Source of the DNA: Bufo bufo
Taxonomy: Eukaryota > Chordata > Amphibia > Anura > Bufonidae
Reading direction: 5' to 3'
Length of the DNA stretch: 64,000 nucleotides
Assembly: GCF_905171765.1 (NCBI RefSeq)
Contig: NC_053390.1
Location: forward strand, 334,396,294 to 334,460,293
Under the pieces are notes generated by a model. The model worked only from the letters and a program-made list of their open reading frames with translations. It was not told the DNA's origin and searched no databases. Position 1 is the first letter of the stretch. Every line of letters starts with the position of its first letter. Below, in pieces: positions 1 to 12,055 of the stretch. The position numbers were made by a program, and so were the translations under genes.

Positions 1-275
1 GGTTCGATACGAATTTATTCAGGGCGAATTAAGTTTAAAAATTAAGAAAATGTTTATAAACCACACTAATCTGCGAATATGTTGTGCATATTTATCATAG
101 ACCATATAGCATCTGTCACAATTACTACATACAATAATAACAGGAGGTTCCATAAATACAGCAGTATTTGGGCTGGTGCCATCCTACTGTCTGATTAAAG
201 GATGCTTAATTAAATGTTTTTACAATATCCATGTCTACCATACATATAACTAACTACCTTTTCAAATGTATAGTA
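1..275. other. Left flank, no gene seen
   Basis: A/T-rich sequence with no recognisable coding potential. The first 60 bases loosely resemble the subterminal sequence of the hAT end at 12277-12400 (shared GGTTCGAT followed by an AATTT tract), so this may be hAT debris. Nothing else is recognised. Confidence 0.3.
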
Positions 276-475
276 TACAGACCACTTGACAAATGGCAAA
301 AAATCATATTTAGCATGGCTGGATCTTAACAAGGTTCCAAGTAGAGCTTCAACATGCAACAAGAAGAAATGGGAGTGAGACAAAACATTTTTTGAGCATT
401 CAATTTAATGAAAACAACGAATAAACTGAAACAGGCTGTTTTTCAGCTGATCAAAAGTTTAGGACCACACCTCCA
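276..475 (+). repeat. Tc1-A left inverted repeat
   Basis: About 200 bp that is the inverted counterpart of 12093-12258 plus 4807-4852. Relative to the right end it lacks roughly 20 bp just inside the terminus, where the outer transposase-binding repeat would lie. The inner copy at about 447-470 is kept. Confidence 0.8.
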
Positions 476-525
476 AAAAAAGAACGAAACCCCCCAAAAC
501 AGAAATCCAACTTCCAAACATGAAC

Positions 526-633
526 TCAGTAATGAGTAGCTCTGCCATTATTGTTTATCACTTCAAAAATTTGTTTCGACATGCTTGATGCAAGCGTTTC
601 CATGAGTTGAGTGGGAACATTTCTCCAAGTGTT
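526..633 (-). pseudogene. Tc1-A transposase, C-terminal end (split)
   Basis: Minus-strand reading gives the usual C-terminal end of a Tc1 transposase (TWRNVPTQLMETLASSM, then a short tail ending GRATHY and a TGA at 526-528). It is the continuation of the fragment at 3880-4736 and was separated from it by L1-A. The C-terminal tail of Tc1 transposases has no catalytic residue. Confidence 0.75.
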
Positions 634-650
634 GAAGACGGCCGCACGAA
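634..650. repeat. Target-site duplication of L1-A, left copy
   Basis: GAAGACGGCCGCACGAA, identical to 3880-3896. It lies at the left edge of L1-A and is native Tc1-A sequence. Confidence 0.9.
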
Positions 651-3650
651 TATCGGATCACTCCCCAGTTCTGATTGCGTTTACGGAGGTTCTATCCTCC
701 GGAAAAACTTTTAAATTGAACCCGCATTGGTTTGAGGTGATAGGGGAGCAATCCTGAGTAGATCAGGATATTCAGGAATTTTGGGGCTTCAACGCTGGTT
801 CGACACACATACATTATGTGTGGGACGCGTTGAAGGCCCACATTCGGGGTTTGTACTTTAATAAAATTCATAGATTCAGAAAGGAATCACGACGAAGGGA
901 GAAAGAACTGACAGACTCAATAAGGAGTTTACGTGCCGCATTGATTGGTTGTCACAGTGAGCAACTTATTACCCAAATAAAGGAGGCTAACTTTCAGCTT
1001 AAGACACTTTTATATAAAAAAGCACAACACAAGCTTTTATTTCAGGGCCAAAATCATTTTTGCGAGTCTGTTAAAACGGGCAGGTTTTTGGCTCGTTTGG
1101 TGGCCAACCAGAGAGAGGATACCAGTATAAAAGAAATTAGGAATCCACAGGGATTTGGAGTGAGATCAGCAGAGGAGATTAGAGAGGAATTTGTGAAATA
1201 TTATTCTATTTTATACAAATCTGAGTCTATGGTTAGTCGTTCTGACATTGATCACTATCTTCAACAACTGGCGCTCTCCCAGCTATCTATTGAAGCCAGA
1301 AAAATGTTGGATTCCCCCATTCTTTTGGAGGAACTTCAGGCGATTCTCCCGTCCCTAAAGTATAGTTCATCTCCCGGCTTAGATGGTTTGCCGTTTGAAA
1401 TCTATAGGTATCATGCTAAATCACTCCTGCCTATCCTTCTTCGGGTTTTTAATGAATCCTGTGCACTCGGTTCTTTACCACCATAATTTAGAGAGGCAGT
1501 GATTGTTTTGGTTTTGAAGAAGGATAAGGACCCATGCGATGTGGGGTCATATAGACCTATATCGCTCCTAAATACCGACTATAAGATTTTCGCAAAAATC
1601 CTGGCTAGTCGCTTGAAGAGGGTTATAGCCGGTCTGGTACATCCTGATCAGACTGGCTTTATCCCGGGTCGCCAAATACATACGAGTATATATAGGGTAT
1701 ATCTGAACCTGTCTGTTGGGGGCAGTGTGGACCACTCCGTCCTGTCATTAGACGCCGCAAAGGCGTTTGACAGGATGGAGTGGTCTTTTCTGTGGGCTAC
1801 AATGTCTTGTTTTGGTTTTGGGAAACCGTTTTTGGAAATGACTCAAATGCTATATGAACAGCCGGTTGCATATATTAATATCAATGGTATTGGTACTTCT
1901 CCTGTTATGATGCGGAGAGGGATGAGACAGGGTTGTCCCCTGTCTCCTCTCCTCTTCGCTCTTTTTATAGAACCGCTGGCTTGTCGGATCCGCCTTGATA
2001 ATTGCATAGAGGGCTTTGGGGTCGCGGGAGTGAGCGACAAAATAAGCCTATATGCAGATGACGTGATTCTGTTTCTGGACCAGGGTTATAAAATCCTCCC
2101 GTATGTTATAGAGGTAATAGAACATTATGGTAAATTATCAGGCTATATGATTAACTGGATAAAGTCATCGCTCCTCCCGCTGAACCGGAAAGCTGTAGAT
2201 GTAAGGACCCGAGTCCGAGTTTTGGCCCCTGATGATACCTTAGACTACTTGGGGGTTAAGATCGGGATTCCAATAAGTAGGTTTTATGAGCTCAATCTGG
2301 CCCCAGTTCTGGATAAAGTTAGGACCAAAGTCGGTACTTGGCGCAAACTGATTCTGGCACAGATAGATCGAATCGCACTGATCAGGATGATTATTTTGCC
2401 TATGGTTCTGTTCCCAATGTGTGCTTCTCCTATTTGGATTGATGATATCTTTTTTCATAGATTGGAGACCTCCATTAATGACCTAATTTGGGGCAGAAAG
2501 AGGGTGCGTATAAAGCAGAGATATCTATGCCTGTCGGAGGTAGATGGTGGGCTGTCATTACCATTTTTGTGCACAGATTCAGCGGTGTTGCAATTGGAAA
2601 GAGAGCCTACTTACACGTTATTTGAATAAAGTTATTAATAAGCCAATAGATAATATTTTTGCATGTTTGGAAACAGGGATTATGGTAATGAGGAAGTCGT
2701 TGTTGATCCCTTACTCACTACAGAGGGTGTGGAATAGGTTGAAGGAGATCCTTAAAGTCCCCGGCCCGCTTGTTTTCACCCCCTTGTGGGGGAACGGGGG
2801 GCTAGAGGAATTTTGCAAAATTACAGATTTTGGTTATTGGTCACGTAAAGGCACTAATAGGGTGTCTCACCTATTTTACTTAGGTCGTTTTAAATCACTT
2901 TCGGAATTTGGTTTAACCGATATTTCACCATTAGATTTATTTATGTATGCACGTTTGAAACATATATTTGAAGCCTCTAGGAATAGGGGCCGTATTTTTC
3001 CACAAGAGAATATATTTTTCGATTATTGTGACGCCCAGAAGGATGTGAAGGTGAAGCTATCTAGCTTATACGCTAAACTTCGTAGGGCACAGGCAACTGT
3101 AACACCTTTTAAAAGCCCAAGTAAATGGGAGCAAGAGTTGAATTGCTCTCCTTTACAGTGGCCCACTATCTATAGGAACGTGAGAAAGGCGACAGTTTCC
3201 AATGCTCATAGATTAATTCAATTTAAGATCCTCCATAGACTGTATTATACGCCTAAACCCCAAGGAAAATTCCCCCAAAATAGGGATCGGGTCTGTTGTT
3301 GCCCTAAATGTGGATATGTGAATGCGAATTATGTCCATTTGCTTTGGAGCTGTAGCAAAGTAAGAAAATTTTGGGATGAGGTCTTTTTTGCTTTACAAAA
3401 GGAATCCTCAATGAATTATAACCCGGGGATCTTGATAGTGATCTTTGGTGATTATGGTTCAGAAACAGAAGTTCCCTCACATGTCAGACGGATCTGGATG
3501 AGAGGATTGATGGTAGCGAAAGCTATATTAGTCAGGTATTGGGGCTCTGTCTCCCAGCCCTCGTCAAGGGAGTGGGCTTTATACTTTCAGCAAATTAAAA
3601 TATATGAAGAGATTAAAAGGAATCGGAGAGTTGCACGCAGAGTCACGTAG
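651..3650 (+). pseudogene. L1-A ORF2 (endonuclease C-terminus, RT, zinc knuckle)
   Basis: ORF2 nicks the target DNA and reverse-transcribes L1 RNA. The frame opens at once with the endonuclease C-terminal motif SDHSP (653-667). RT follows in order: SSPGLDGLPFEIY at about 1370, SYRPISLLNTDYKIFAKIL at 1548-1604, [25 protein letters not shown] and the catalytic YADD at 2050-2061. The C-terminal Cys/His knuckle (CPKCGYVNANYVHLLWSC) is at about 3301-3354. Only a few lesions are visible: an in-frame TGA at about 761, TAA at 1484-1486 and a frameshift near 2600. RT catalytic residues are intact. The family differs clearly in sequence from L1-B. Confidence 0.88.
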
Positions 3651-3879
3651 AAATAAGTAAATTGTGTTTTACGTTTTTCTGGATTGAACTGAGGGGAACG
3701 ACAGCCAATGGGGGGGGGGTTATAGGGATGTTTATGATTTCTATGTTATATACATAGTCGCGATCGATATGTGATATACTTTTATATATTATATACTAAT
3801 GTGATTAATAATAGGCTATGTATTAATTTTATGTTCCTCTCTAAAATAAAAATAAAGATAAATAAAAAAATTAAAAAAA
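651..3879 (+). mobile_element. L1-A: 5'-truncated Tx1-like L1 LINE
   Basis: A target-primed LINE insertion. It is 5'-truncated inside the endonuclease domain, has an A-rich 3' tail (3842-3879, with AATAAA-type signals) and perfect 17-bp flanking duplications. It carries most of ORF2 on the plus strand. A 3' UTR of about 190 bp (3651-3841) contains a G9 run at 3710-3718. Confidence 0.9.
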
Positions 3880-3896
3880 GAAGACGGCCGCACGAA
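3880..3896. repeat. Target-site duplication of L1-A, right copy
   Basis: Identical 17-bp copy of 634-650, immediately after the A-rich 3' tail of L1-A. Confidence 0.9.
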
Positions 3897-4736
3897 GGCC
3901 ATCTACTGTCTGGAACTGCTGTCCATTTTTGTAAACTTCCCTTGCCATCCATCAATTGGATTTAGATCAGGGGAACACGCAGGATGGGCCAAAAGAGTGA
4001 TGTTATTCTCCTGGAAGAAGTCCCTTGTCCTGCGGGCATTGTGTACTGTATCGTTGTCCTGTGGAAAAACCCAGTCATTACCACACAGACGAGGGCCCTC
4101 AGTCATGAGGAATGCTCTCTGCAAAATCTGGACATAGCCGGCAGCTGTTTGACGCCCCTGCACTTCCTGAAGCTCCATTGTTCCACTGAAGGAAAAAGCA
4201 CCCCAGACCATTATGGCGCCCCCTCCACTGTGGCGCGTAGAAAACATCTCAGATGGGATCTGCTTGTCATGCCAGTAACGTTGGAAACCATCAGGACCAC
4301 CAAGGTTAAAAATTTTCTCAACAGAGAATAAAACTTTCTTCCACCTTTGAATGTCCCATGTTTGGTGCTCTCTTGCAAAGTCCAAACGAGCAGTTCTGTG
4401 GCGTTCAAGGAGACGAGGTCTTTGAAGAAGTTTTTTGTTTTTGAAGCCCTTCAGTCTCAGATGCCGTCAGATGGTTATGGGGCTGCAGTCAGCACCAGTA
4501 AGGGCCTTGTCTTGACGGACAGCCAATTGGATCCTCCGGCTCAGTGCTGATGAAATTTTTTTGGGTCTTCCACTTGACTTTTTGTTCCATAACCCTCAGG
4601 ATCATTTAAGAAATTCCAAATGACTGTCTTACTGCGTCCAACCTCAGCAGCGATGGCGCGATGTGAGAGACCCTGCTTATGCAGTTCAACAACCTGACCA
4701 AGTTAAAAAAGGGAAAGTTTTTTTTGCCTTTGCCAT
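3880..4736 (-). pseudogene. Tc1-A transposase, N-terminal and catalytic region (broken)
   Basis: A Tc1 transposase binds the inverted repeats and cuts and rejoins the transposon at TA. The likely start is the ATG at 4734-4736 (MAKAKK), followed by a helix-turn-helix region readable as LSHRAIAAEVGRSKTVIWNFL. Stops follow shortly after. The catalytic core is open from 4385 to 3903 ([18 protein letters not shown], then WGAFS, then [16 protein letters not shown], then CSPDLNPID). The usual first catalytic Asp (FSDEK) is Val here, and the Glu of DLNPIE is Asp, so the D-D-E triad is broken twice. Stops and frameshifts confirm a pseudogene. The final 36 codons lie at 526-633. Confidence 0.85.
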
Positions 4737-4852
4737 CACGTGTGACTACCTGACAGAAAATGACAATGAATCCACATCTTTGCACAGCTTTGGCCTTTTA
4801 AAGGCATGTGGTCCTAAAATTTGGATCAGCTGAAAAACAACCTGTTTCAGTT

Positions 4853-5543
4853 AGTTTTTTTTATATTTTTTATTAGTTCACAAGACAAGCAAGTACATAG
4901 TCATAGCAGATAAAGATCAGACATCGCGTCTAGCAAACATTTTCAATACAAAATTGTTTTTCAGAAAAGCCATAACATAGCCTTTCAGTAATATATAACA
5001 TAAACATAGCTGTCTCCATGGGATACACCATCATCACAAGTCCCAGTTTTAATAACCTTGACCGGTAAGACATAAAAGTATGTTTTATATAATACCTCGA
5101 ATATGTCATATGGTTCCTACTAGAGAGAAGATCAACTCTTTAAGGACCCTGTTGTAATCTGCCCAAGGAACCTTTGAGTTGTTCCGTTAGATACCTTTTC
5201 GTCAACGTAAAAGGCCTCATTATATGTTCTATTTTCCCATCAGAAAGAATATGTATAAGAAAGCCACGCCATTTTTTAACGAACTTCCCAATTTTCTGCT
5301 CTTTATGCCTTTCAACCTCCCGTCTCTCCAGGGCCAACAGGTCTTTCAGGTTCTGAAGTAGAGTATCTCTTGTAGGGCACAAGGGCTGCAGCCATTGTGC
5401 TAATAAGCACTTCTTGGTTACCATACATATCGCGTGAAATAAAACCGGCAATTTTTGCTCCACCTGTCCCCCATCACCCTCCGTCTCCCTAAAGTGGAAT
5501 AAATAAGTTATGGGTGAAAGTGGTATTTCTAACTTCCAGACAT
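4853..5543 (-). mobile_element. L1-C: 3' fragment of a third L1 family
   Basis: Its 3' end is at low coordinates: A-rich on the minus strand with AATAAA at 4869-4874. The minus-strand frame ending at 5140 resembles an L1 ORF2 C-terminus (KKCLLAQWLQPLCPTRD, then ERHKEQKIGKFVKKWRGFL). It stops abruptly where the 3' tail of L1-B begins (5544). The target duplication AACCTGTTTCAGTT (4839-4852) matches 12079-12092 in 13 of 14 bases, so L1-C and L1-B occupy one insertion site together. Confidence 0.65.
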
Positions 5544-7070
5544 CTTTCTTTCTTTCAAATCTTTGTTTATTGCAAGCAAAGGATATCAAATGTAAACAAA
5601 GTAGGGCAACACGCCCTAAAACAATCATGAGGACAATTTGAGCAGAAATAAGAAATTAGTTACGTTAACATTACGTAACAGGAGAAGACATGTGCGTGGC
5701 ATAGACGTAAGCACAATAATGAGATTGCGGATCAGCAAGAAGCATACAAAAGACTCCCCTAATGGAGAGCTGTAATGACAGAAAGGGCAAAGCTAATAAT
5801 CGCTAGGGTAGAGAAGGTAAGTCACAGGTCAATAGAGCGCTAGTCAGTGCCAAAATTAGGTACTGTTATTGCCATGCCATTCCAGCCATGGCTTCCACAT
5901 AATCACAAATTTATCATGGGAGAGTGTCTCCCAGCTCGATAGTTCTTCAAATCTATAAATTTCATTTACCTTCTGTACCCATTCTTCCATGGAGGGGGCT
6001 TGCTGGGACAACCAGTGCAAAGGGATTATTAGCTTCGCCGCTGAAACCAGGTGAGCTAATAGGGAGTGTTTGTGTAAAGAAAAACCACAGGTAGGGATGT
6101 TCAAAAGCACTGAGGAGGGATTAATAGGCGTCGAAAGAGGGCATATGTGTAGGATGGCGTCAGAGATAACAGACCAGTATGGGGTTATTTCCCTACAGGA
6201 CCACCATATGTGGTACAATGTTCCCCTCTCCTCCTGACATCTCCAACACAACCCAGATGAGGTTGGATCTATTCTCTGGATGATATCTGGAGATCGATAC
6301 CACCTAGTTAACAGCTTAAAAGAGTTCTCCTGCACTCTTGTACACCTAGAGAACCCGTGGGAGTTCTTGAGAATAATGGATACCGTTTCGTCAGACAGCG
6401 TTAAGCCCAGATCCTTCTCCCATTTTTGTATAAAAGCCGGTCTGTTGGAAGCCCCAAGACTAAGTAGCTTGAGATAAAGAAAGGATAAAATCTTCTTAAC
6501 CGGTCTATCTGAGATAGTTAATACATCCAACCAAGAAGGGGTATAGTTCTTAGGCACAACTTGTTTATACTTCTGGCATATTAGGGAGAAGTGAGAATAA
6601 TGTATGGATGTCCAGTTAGTAGCTAAATGTGAAGTCTGGAGGTCCTGCAGAGAAGGAGGTTCTTGAAGTTTCAACTTATCGCCCGTTAAGGAAGTACCAA
6701 AGGCTGACCACACACCCAGAATGTCTGAATAATTTAAGTAAAAAAAGTAAGGTAGGAGACGCAGAGGCAAGAAGGGAGATGGGGTAGTTGGGAAGTTGAA
6801 TGAAAGGGCCACTGCTTGCCATGCGCATAACACCCCCTTAAGTGAGGGAGGGAAATCGACGCCCCTAGTAAGACCAGGTTTTATGATCCAAAGTTGGGCC
6901 TGTTCAGATGGTGTGAGGATATGTCGGGCTATTTGGCAACCTAATTTAGTGACATTGGGATTATTTAATTCAATGAGGAGGGTCAGTTGAGTTGATTTGT
7001 AGTACGTTTTTAAATCAGGTAAGCCGAATCCCCCATTGTTTTTAGGGAGTGTGAGCAAGGAATAGGCCAG

Positions 7071-7283
7071 TCTAGGCTTCGCCCGCTTCCAAATGAACCC
7101 CGATAAAATCCTACGGATGGTTAAAAAGTAGGAATCTGGTATATACATGGGCAGAGTCTGAAAAAGAAATAAAAATTTAGGAAGGATATATGTTTTCAGA
7201 ATGTTTTTCCTACCAAACCAGGACACACATGGAATGTCCAAATATTTTAACTGTTGTCTAACTTCAGAGAGTAGCTGAAGATG
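7071..7283. repeat. Direct repeat of L1-B sequence, copy 1
   Basis: 213 bp of ORF2 that matches 8029-8238 almost perfectly, with a 3-bp indel in CTGTTGTCTAAC versus CTGTCTAAC and few substitutions. The two copies flank the 745-bp insertion. Confidence 0.9.
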
Positions 7284-8028
7284 TAATAGAGAAAGTATAA
7301 GGCTGGCACTCAAATATGTGGAATCAATAGGAATGACAATTTATTACATAAAAGCCAATACAATACACAATCAATTGGTTAAAATATGTAGAAAATACAC
7401 AAAATATAAAATAAAAAATGCTGCAGAATCAAAATGCACTGTGGACTGCAATCTAGAGATGTTGTATCCCTGGAGAAGCTCAAGATATGTCTCTTGGTTG
7501 GATCTGTGGGGAAACTTGTAAAAACAGTTTCTCTATAATAGAGAGTGATGTCCTCCTTAAGGTAATCCTCTATTAGGATACAAGCTGTTGCAAGAACGGC
7601 ACTGTGGCCGGATGGTAATGGCACGTCAGGAAGAAAATCAAGTTCCAGCTAATGGATATACCACAAGGTCGCTGTAAGGCTGCAGGTGGGGAGTAAGGCG
7701 GGACCGGTGTATCTTACCCTTCTGGATCGGGTCCGGTAACTAGGAGGTCTCTTCCTCTTGCCGCTACTTACCACGATGCGCCGGCTTCTGCTCACGCTGT
7801 TCGGCGTCCTCGCTCGAGACTGTCGTGTCACGTGATGTTTGTCTCGCAGGATTTGCCTTTCAGGAAGTTCAGTCTGTTCTTTCCTCCGGCTACTTTCGCT
7901 TTAGATATCTAGTGGAGCGCTCCAACGTCCGATAGGCTTGAGAACTTGCTTAGTGACTCCAGGTCATTCTTTGGGGGTGAACTCGCCAGACGCGTTTCGG
8001 GGACGTCTCTCCCCTTCCTCAGTGGCTC
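7284..8028 (-). mobile_element. Penelope-like or retrozyme-like insertion with 5' hammerhead
   Basis: 745 bp foreign to the L1. On the minus strand it starts with a hammerhead-type motif (8026-7985), as in the terminal repeats of Penelope-like elements. It ends in A/T-rich sequence (7284-7420). No RT or GIY-YIG frame is present, so it would be non-autonomous or internally deleted. Flanked by a 210-213-bp target duplication, much longer than LINE or DNA-transposon duplications. Assignment rests on the ribozyme and its terminal position. Confidence 0.55.
7985..8026 (-). ncRNA. Hammerhead ribozyme-like motif (type I, short stem III)
   Basis: Minus strand, in order: GCCA (stem I 5'), CTGAGGA (fits the invariant CUGANGA), stem II GGGGA/TCCCC with an unpaired A at its base, GAAA, a C-G-C mini stem III, GTC, then TGGC closing stem I with GCCA. 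The GAAACGCGTC segment is the minimal stem III form known from Penelope-associated hammerheads. Self-cleavage would be expected after GUC. Activity is not assured. Confidence 0.65.
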
Positions 8029-8238
8029 TCTAGGCCTCGCCCGCTTCCAAATGAACCCCGATAAAATCCTACGGATGGTTAAAAAGTAGGAATCTGGTAT
8101 ATACATGGGCAGAGTCTGAAAAAGAAATAAAAATTTAGGAAGGATATAGGTTTTCAGAATGTTTTTCCTACCAAACCAGGACACATATGGAATGTCCAAA
8201 TATTTTAACTGTCTAACTTCAGAGAGTAGCTGAAGATG
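8029..8238. repeat. Direct repeat of L1-B sequence, copy 2
   Basis: Partner of 7071-7283. The hammerhead-like end of the insertion abuts this copy. Confidence 0.9.
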
Positions 8239-11068
8239 GTTTAGCTGAAAAGTCTTATCAACACGAGCAGGGATGTTTACACCCAGATATTTAATATGAG
8301 AGGTCTCCCATTTAAAGGGGGACGTCCGTTTCAATGCGGAGATCACATGTGCTGGGACCCTGATCCCCAAGGCCGTACATTTAGAAAGATTTATTTTAAA
8401 ACTTGAGAGGTAGCCAAATGAGTCAAAAAGCAACAAGATGCTTGGAAACGCTACCACAGGGTCATCCAGGAGAAGCAACATATCATCCGCGAAGGCAGCA
8501 ACTTTATGGGTACATGAACCTACTTGCAGGCCTTTAATGGTATCATCCTGTCTGATCGCCTGCAACAGCATCTCCAAGCAGAGGATAAAAGGGAAGGGGA
8601 CAAGGGGCACCCCTGCCTTGTACCATTGGTTATGTGAAATGAAGGGGAGACGACTCCGTTAACCCTAATACGCGTATGTGGCGAGGAGTACAGGGACAGC
8701 ACCGATTCCATAAATTTCCAATCAACCCGATCGAACGCTTCTCAGCATCAGTGCTGAGAAGGGTGAGTTGCGAGCCAATTCTCCACGTATATTCAATGGC
8801 CTGCTGTACCCTAAAAGTGCCGTCCCTGCACTCCCTTCCACCCACAAAACCCGCTTGTTCCGGAGATATTATTTTTTGGAGGAGGGGACTTATTCTATGG
8901 GCAAGAATTTTAGCCCAAAGTTTTGTGTCAGCATTTAGTAGGGAAATGGGACGGTAGCTAGATGGTAGGGAGTGATCTTTACCTTCCTTGGGAAGTACCA
9001 CTATGTGCGCCTCCAAGGATTGTTCTTTCATAGTAGCACCAAGAAACAGGGCATTAAAGTACGAAACTAAGTGGGGGCCAAGTACGGGAAGGAATTTTTT
9101 GTAATAGGATATTGTGAACCCGTCCGGGCCCGGGCTCTTCCCTTGGGGAATAGAGGAAAGGACCCGGCTAACTTCTTCTAGAGTGATCGGGGCAATTAAA
9201 GAGTCTTGATCTTGTTTGTTAATGGTAGGTAATTTAAGAGGCACAAGGAAATCAGATATCTTGAGGAGTCTAACGGTTACTGCCGTGGGAGTTTCAAGCG
9301 GGCGGATATTATATAAGGATCGGTAATATGCCGTAAACGCCTCCACAATCTCCGCGGTATTATTCACCATAAGGCCTTCGGCCGACCTAATCTGGTTTAT
9401 GTGAGATTGTTCTGCCCTTTTTTGATCAAAGCGGACATAATTTTATTCCCCTTATCCCCGTGTGCATATTGTTTGTGACGGAGTTTGAAAAGAGCATTCA
9501 CTGCTTTAGCGTTAAGAAGCGTTTTTAAGTCGTTCCTTAGGTATATGAGGAGCTTATGATCTTCCAGAGCAGCAGATTTCTTGTGGGAGCATTCTATTAC
9601 CGCGATTTTCGAGAGAAGGGAATTGATGTCAGCTAGCCTCTTCTTTTTTACATATGAACCCAGGGAGATAAGTTCCCCTCGAATGACAGATTTATGAGCT
9701 TCCCAACTAGAAGCCGGATTGGTATCTGAGGAAGCATTTAACTCAAAGTATTCCCTTAACATTTTTGTCTGGGAAGCTAGCTGAGAGGGGGTGTTTATGA
9801 TCGTAGGATTGAGTCGCCACGTCCATTCCCTTGAAATAACCCCAGGGATAGATAGTGACATAAAAAGTGGAGCATGATCAGAGATCGTTATGCTGTGTAT
9901 GTCAACCTTCCGTACCTGATGTAGGCATCGGTCTTGTAGGATTAGATAGTCTAGCCTCTGGTACGACCTATGCGGGGTAGAGTAAAAAGTATAATCTTTA
10001 GAGTCAGCATGCATGGACCTCCAGACATCATTAAGGTAGAGACCTCTCAAACAACTGTGAAGCCCCCCAATGCTTTATGTGAAATAGCCGACTTCCCGGT
10101 AGAAGCATCTAGCCGTGGGTTTAAAACAAGGTTAAGGTCTCCACCTACTACCAGCAAGCCATTGGCTACCGCTGATATATCTTTGAAGATTTTCCTGAGC
10201 CAAGCCACTGTCTGAATATTGGGGGCATATAGGTTGCATAATGTGACCTCCGTGTTACCCAATCTACCAGAGAGGAATAGAAATCTACCTTCAGGATCCT
10301 CAACTATGGAGGTGGAGGAGAAGGGAACATTTTTGTGAACCCCAACACTAACTCCTCTAGAGGAGCTGGTATGGCAGGAATGAAACCATTTGGTGAAGTT
10401 GGAGCGCGTCATATTTGGGACATGACCCCTACGGAAGTGAGTCTCCTGTAACATCACGATATCAGCTTTCCCTCTGTTTAATATTTGAAACATGCGGCTT
10501 CGCTTAACGGGGTTATTACACCCATTTACATTAAACGAAGCAATGTTAAGCGTTAAGTCAGCCATATTAGCAAATAGCAAAAAGATAGCCGAAACCTGCT
10601 ACATGTCTTCATAAAGAAGCCCGATGTCCACATAAAGAAGGAATGTGAAAAGAACTGTAACCAGAACATAAGTAAAATACTGCGGTAAATTAACATATTA
10701 TGCAATATGTAAACGCTCCGTAGAGCGAGAAAGGGGGAGGTGGGTCTCAACAACCTCATAGCCTGATCTGCCAAAGCTGGCCCTGATTCAGGCAAATGAG
10801 TTGAGAACCTATAAACATTATATTGATCTAGCCCCACATGACCACAATGGCAGGTATGAATAGGAGTAGGAGGGAAAAGGAAGGAGGGGGAGGAGGGGAA
10901 GGGGGGGGGAGAATGAAGGATTAAGATAATGCACTTCAGGTAAGTTAATGATAGGTACAGGGAGATGGAGAAAGTAATATGCAGCAGTAGTGTGGCAGCC
11001 GAGCCACTACTATATAAAGGGACGCCTATGGAGGCAACAGCACCCAGGCCTGCCATAATTAAAGATAA

Positions 11069-12055
11069 CTATGACGGGATGTCTATAGGAGGGATCCGGA
11101 GAACACCCCACAATTCCTGCAAGTCCTCCGGGGTACGAACGGTGAGTCTTCTGTTCCCTGATGTGACCAGAATGCCAAACGGATATAACCACCTATAAGG
11201 GATCCTAGCAGACCGAAGCGCTTCTGTAAGGGGTTTTAGGATCCACCGCTTCTGGAGGGTGGAGGGTGCCACGTCTTGAAACAGTTGGACAATGGTGTCC
11301 GCTATCTTCACCTCCGGTAAGCTCCTGGCTTTATCTAGTATGGCCTCTGTGTCACGGAAGCTCAAGAGGCCACAGATAATATCTCTCGGACCTTCTGTAG
11401 GAGGAGGTTTGGGGCGCAGAGCTCTATGAACCCGTTCCACCACTATGGATTTGGCTCTATCTGACCCCCATAAATAGGCAAACAGTTCTTGCATAGTGGC
11501 AAATAGGTTTTCTTTGTCTTGTGCTTCAGGAAGGCCGCGGATCCGTATGTTTTTTCTACGGCTCCGATTCTCCTGGTCTTCAATCATTAGGAGAGCAGTG
11601 TTAAGGGCAGCCCTATGTGAATCCAGACTGCTGGCTGTGGATGCCGCATATGTGTGTAGCAAGTCCTGCGATTGCTCAAGGGCTTCCACCCTGTTGCTTA
11701 TCTGGCGGATGTCAATCTTTATGCCCTATGAAGCGCAACAATTGTCGCTTACCCCTTGGATGTTTCGGGGATCGGAGTCAGCGCTGAGGGGATCGTCATC
11801 TGATTCACCATCTTGGTTGCGGTGAGGTCCCTTCTCAGCCGGCGCCATCTTGTCCACACATGCGGGGAGCTGGGGAGATCGCTTGTTGAGGTATTTATCC
11901 ATCTTTTTGCTGGACGTGGGAGCCGATAATGCACTGGCTGTGTCACTTGTTCCAGGCTTCGGCTGAATTTTGACCATCTCACGGGGATTAGAATGCTTTA
12001 GGCGCTGAAAGGCAGCTTGGCAGCGGGAGCACTTCTCTAAAGCAGCCGCCATCAA
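11069..12055 (-). pseudogene. L1-B ORF1 (RNA-binding protein)
   Basis: L1 ORF1 proteins coat L1 RNA as trimers. The N-terminal segment (12055 to 11726) is polar and disordered. A single in-frame TAG at 11726-11728 is followed in the same frame by a short coiled-coil-like stretch (RVEALEQSQDLLHTYA). The RRM-type core (NIRIRGLPE, then VVERVHRALRP, DIICGLLSF) and the C-terminal domain (VQLFQDVAPSTLQKRW, PFGILVT) come next. Total length without the stop would be about 328 codons, typical for ORF1p. It reads open apart from that stop. Confidence 0.85.

Larger units (their letters stand above)
5856..10580 (-). pseudogene. L1-B ORF2 (endonuclease, RT, C-terminal knuckle)
   Basis: ORF2 begins around 10563 (MADLTLNIASFNVNG). 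Apurinic-type endonuclease motifs follow: QETHF, LYAPN, GGDLNLVLN and SDHAP (about 9860). RT motifs are GKSPGPDGFTISYY (about 9135), SYRPISLLNADTKLWAKIL (about 8900), RQGCPLSP (about 8600) and the catalytic box FADD in place of YADD (about 8490). The C-terminus carries CWRCQEERGTLYHIWWSC (about 6200-6255) and ends KPWLEWHGNN. At least four frameshifts lie near 10050, 9370, 8760 and 8600, and the frame is also broken at the 7284-8028 insertion. Confidence 0.88.

Noticed and set aside
10553..11056. 167-aa minus-strand frame with hydrophobic segments
   Set aside because: It lies in the L1-B ORF1-ORF2 spacer, is low complexity, and has no similarity to a known family.
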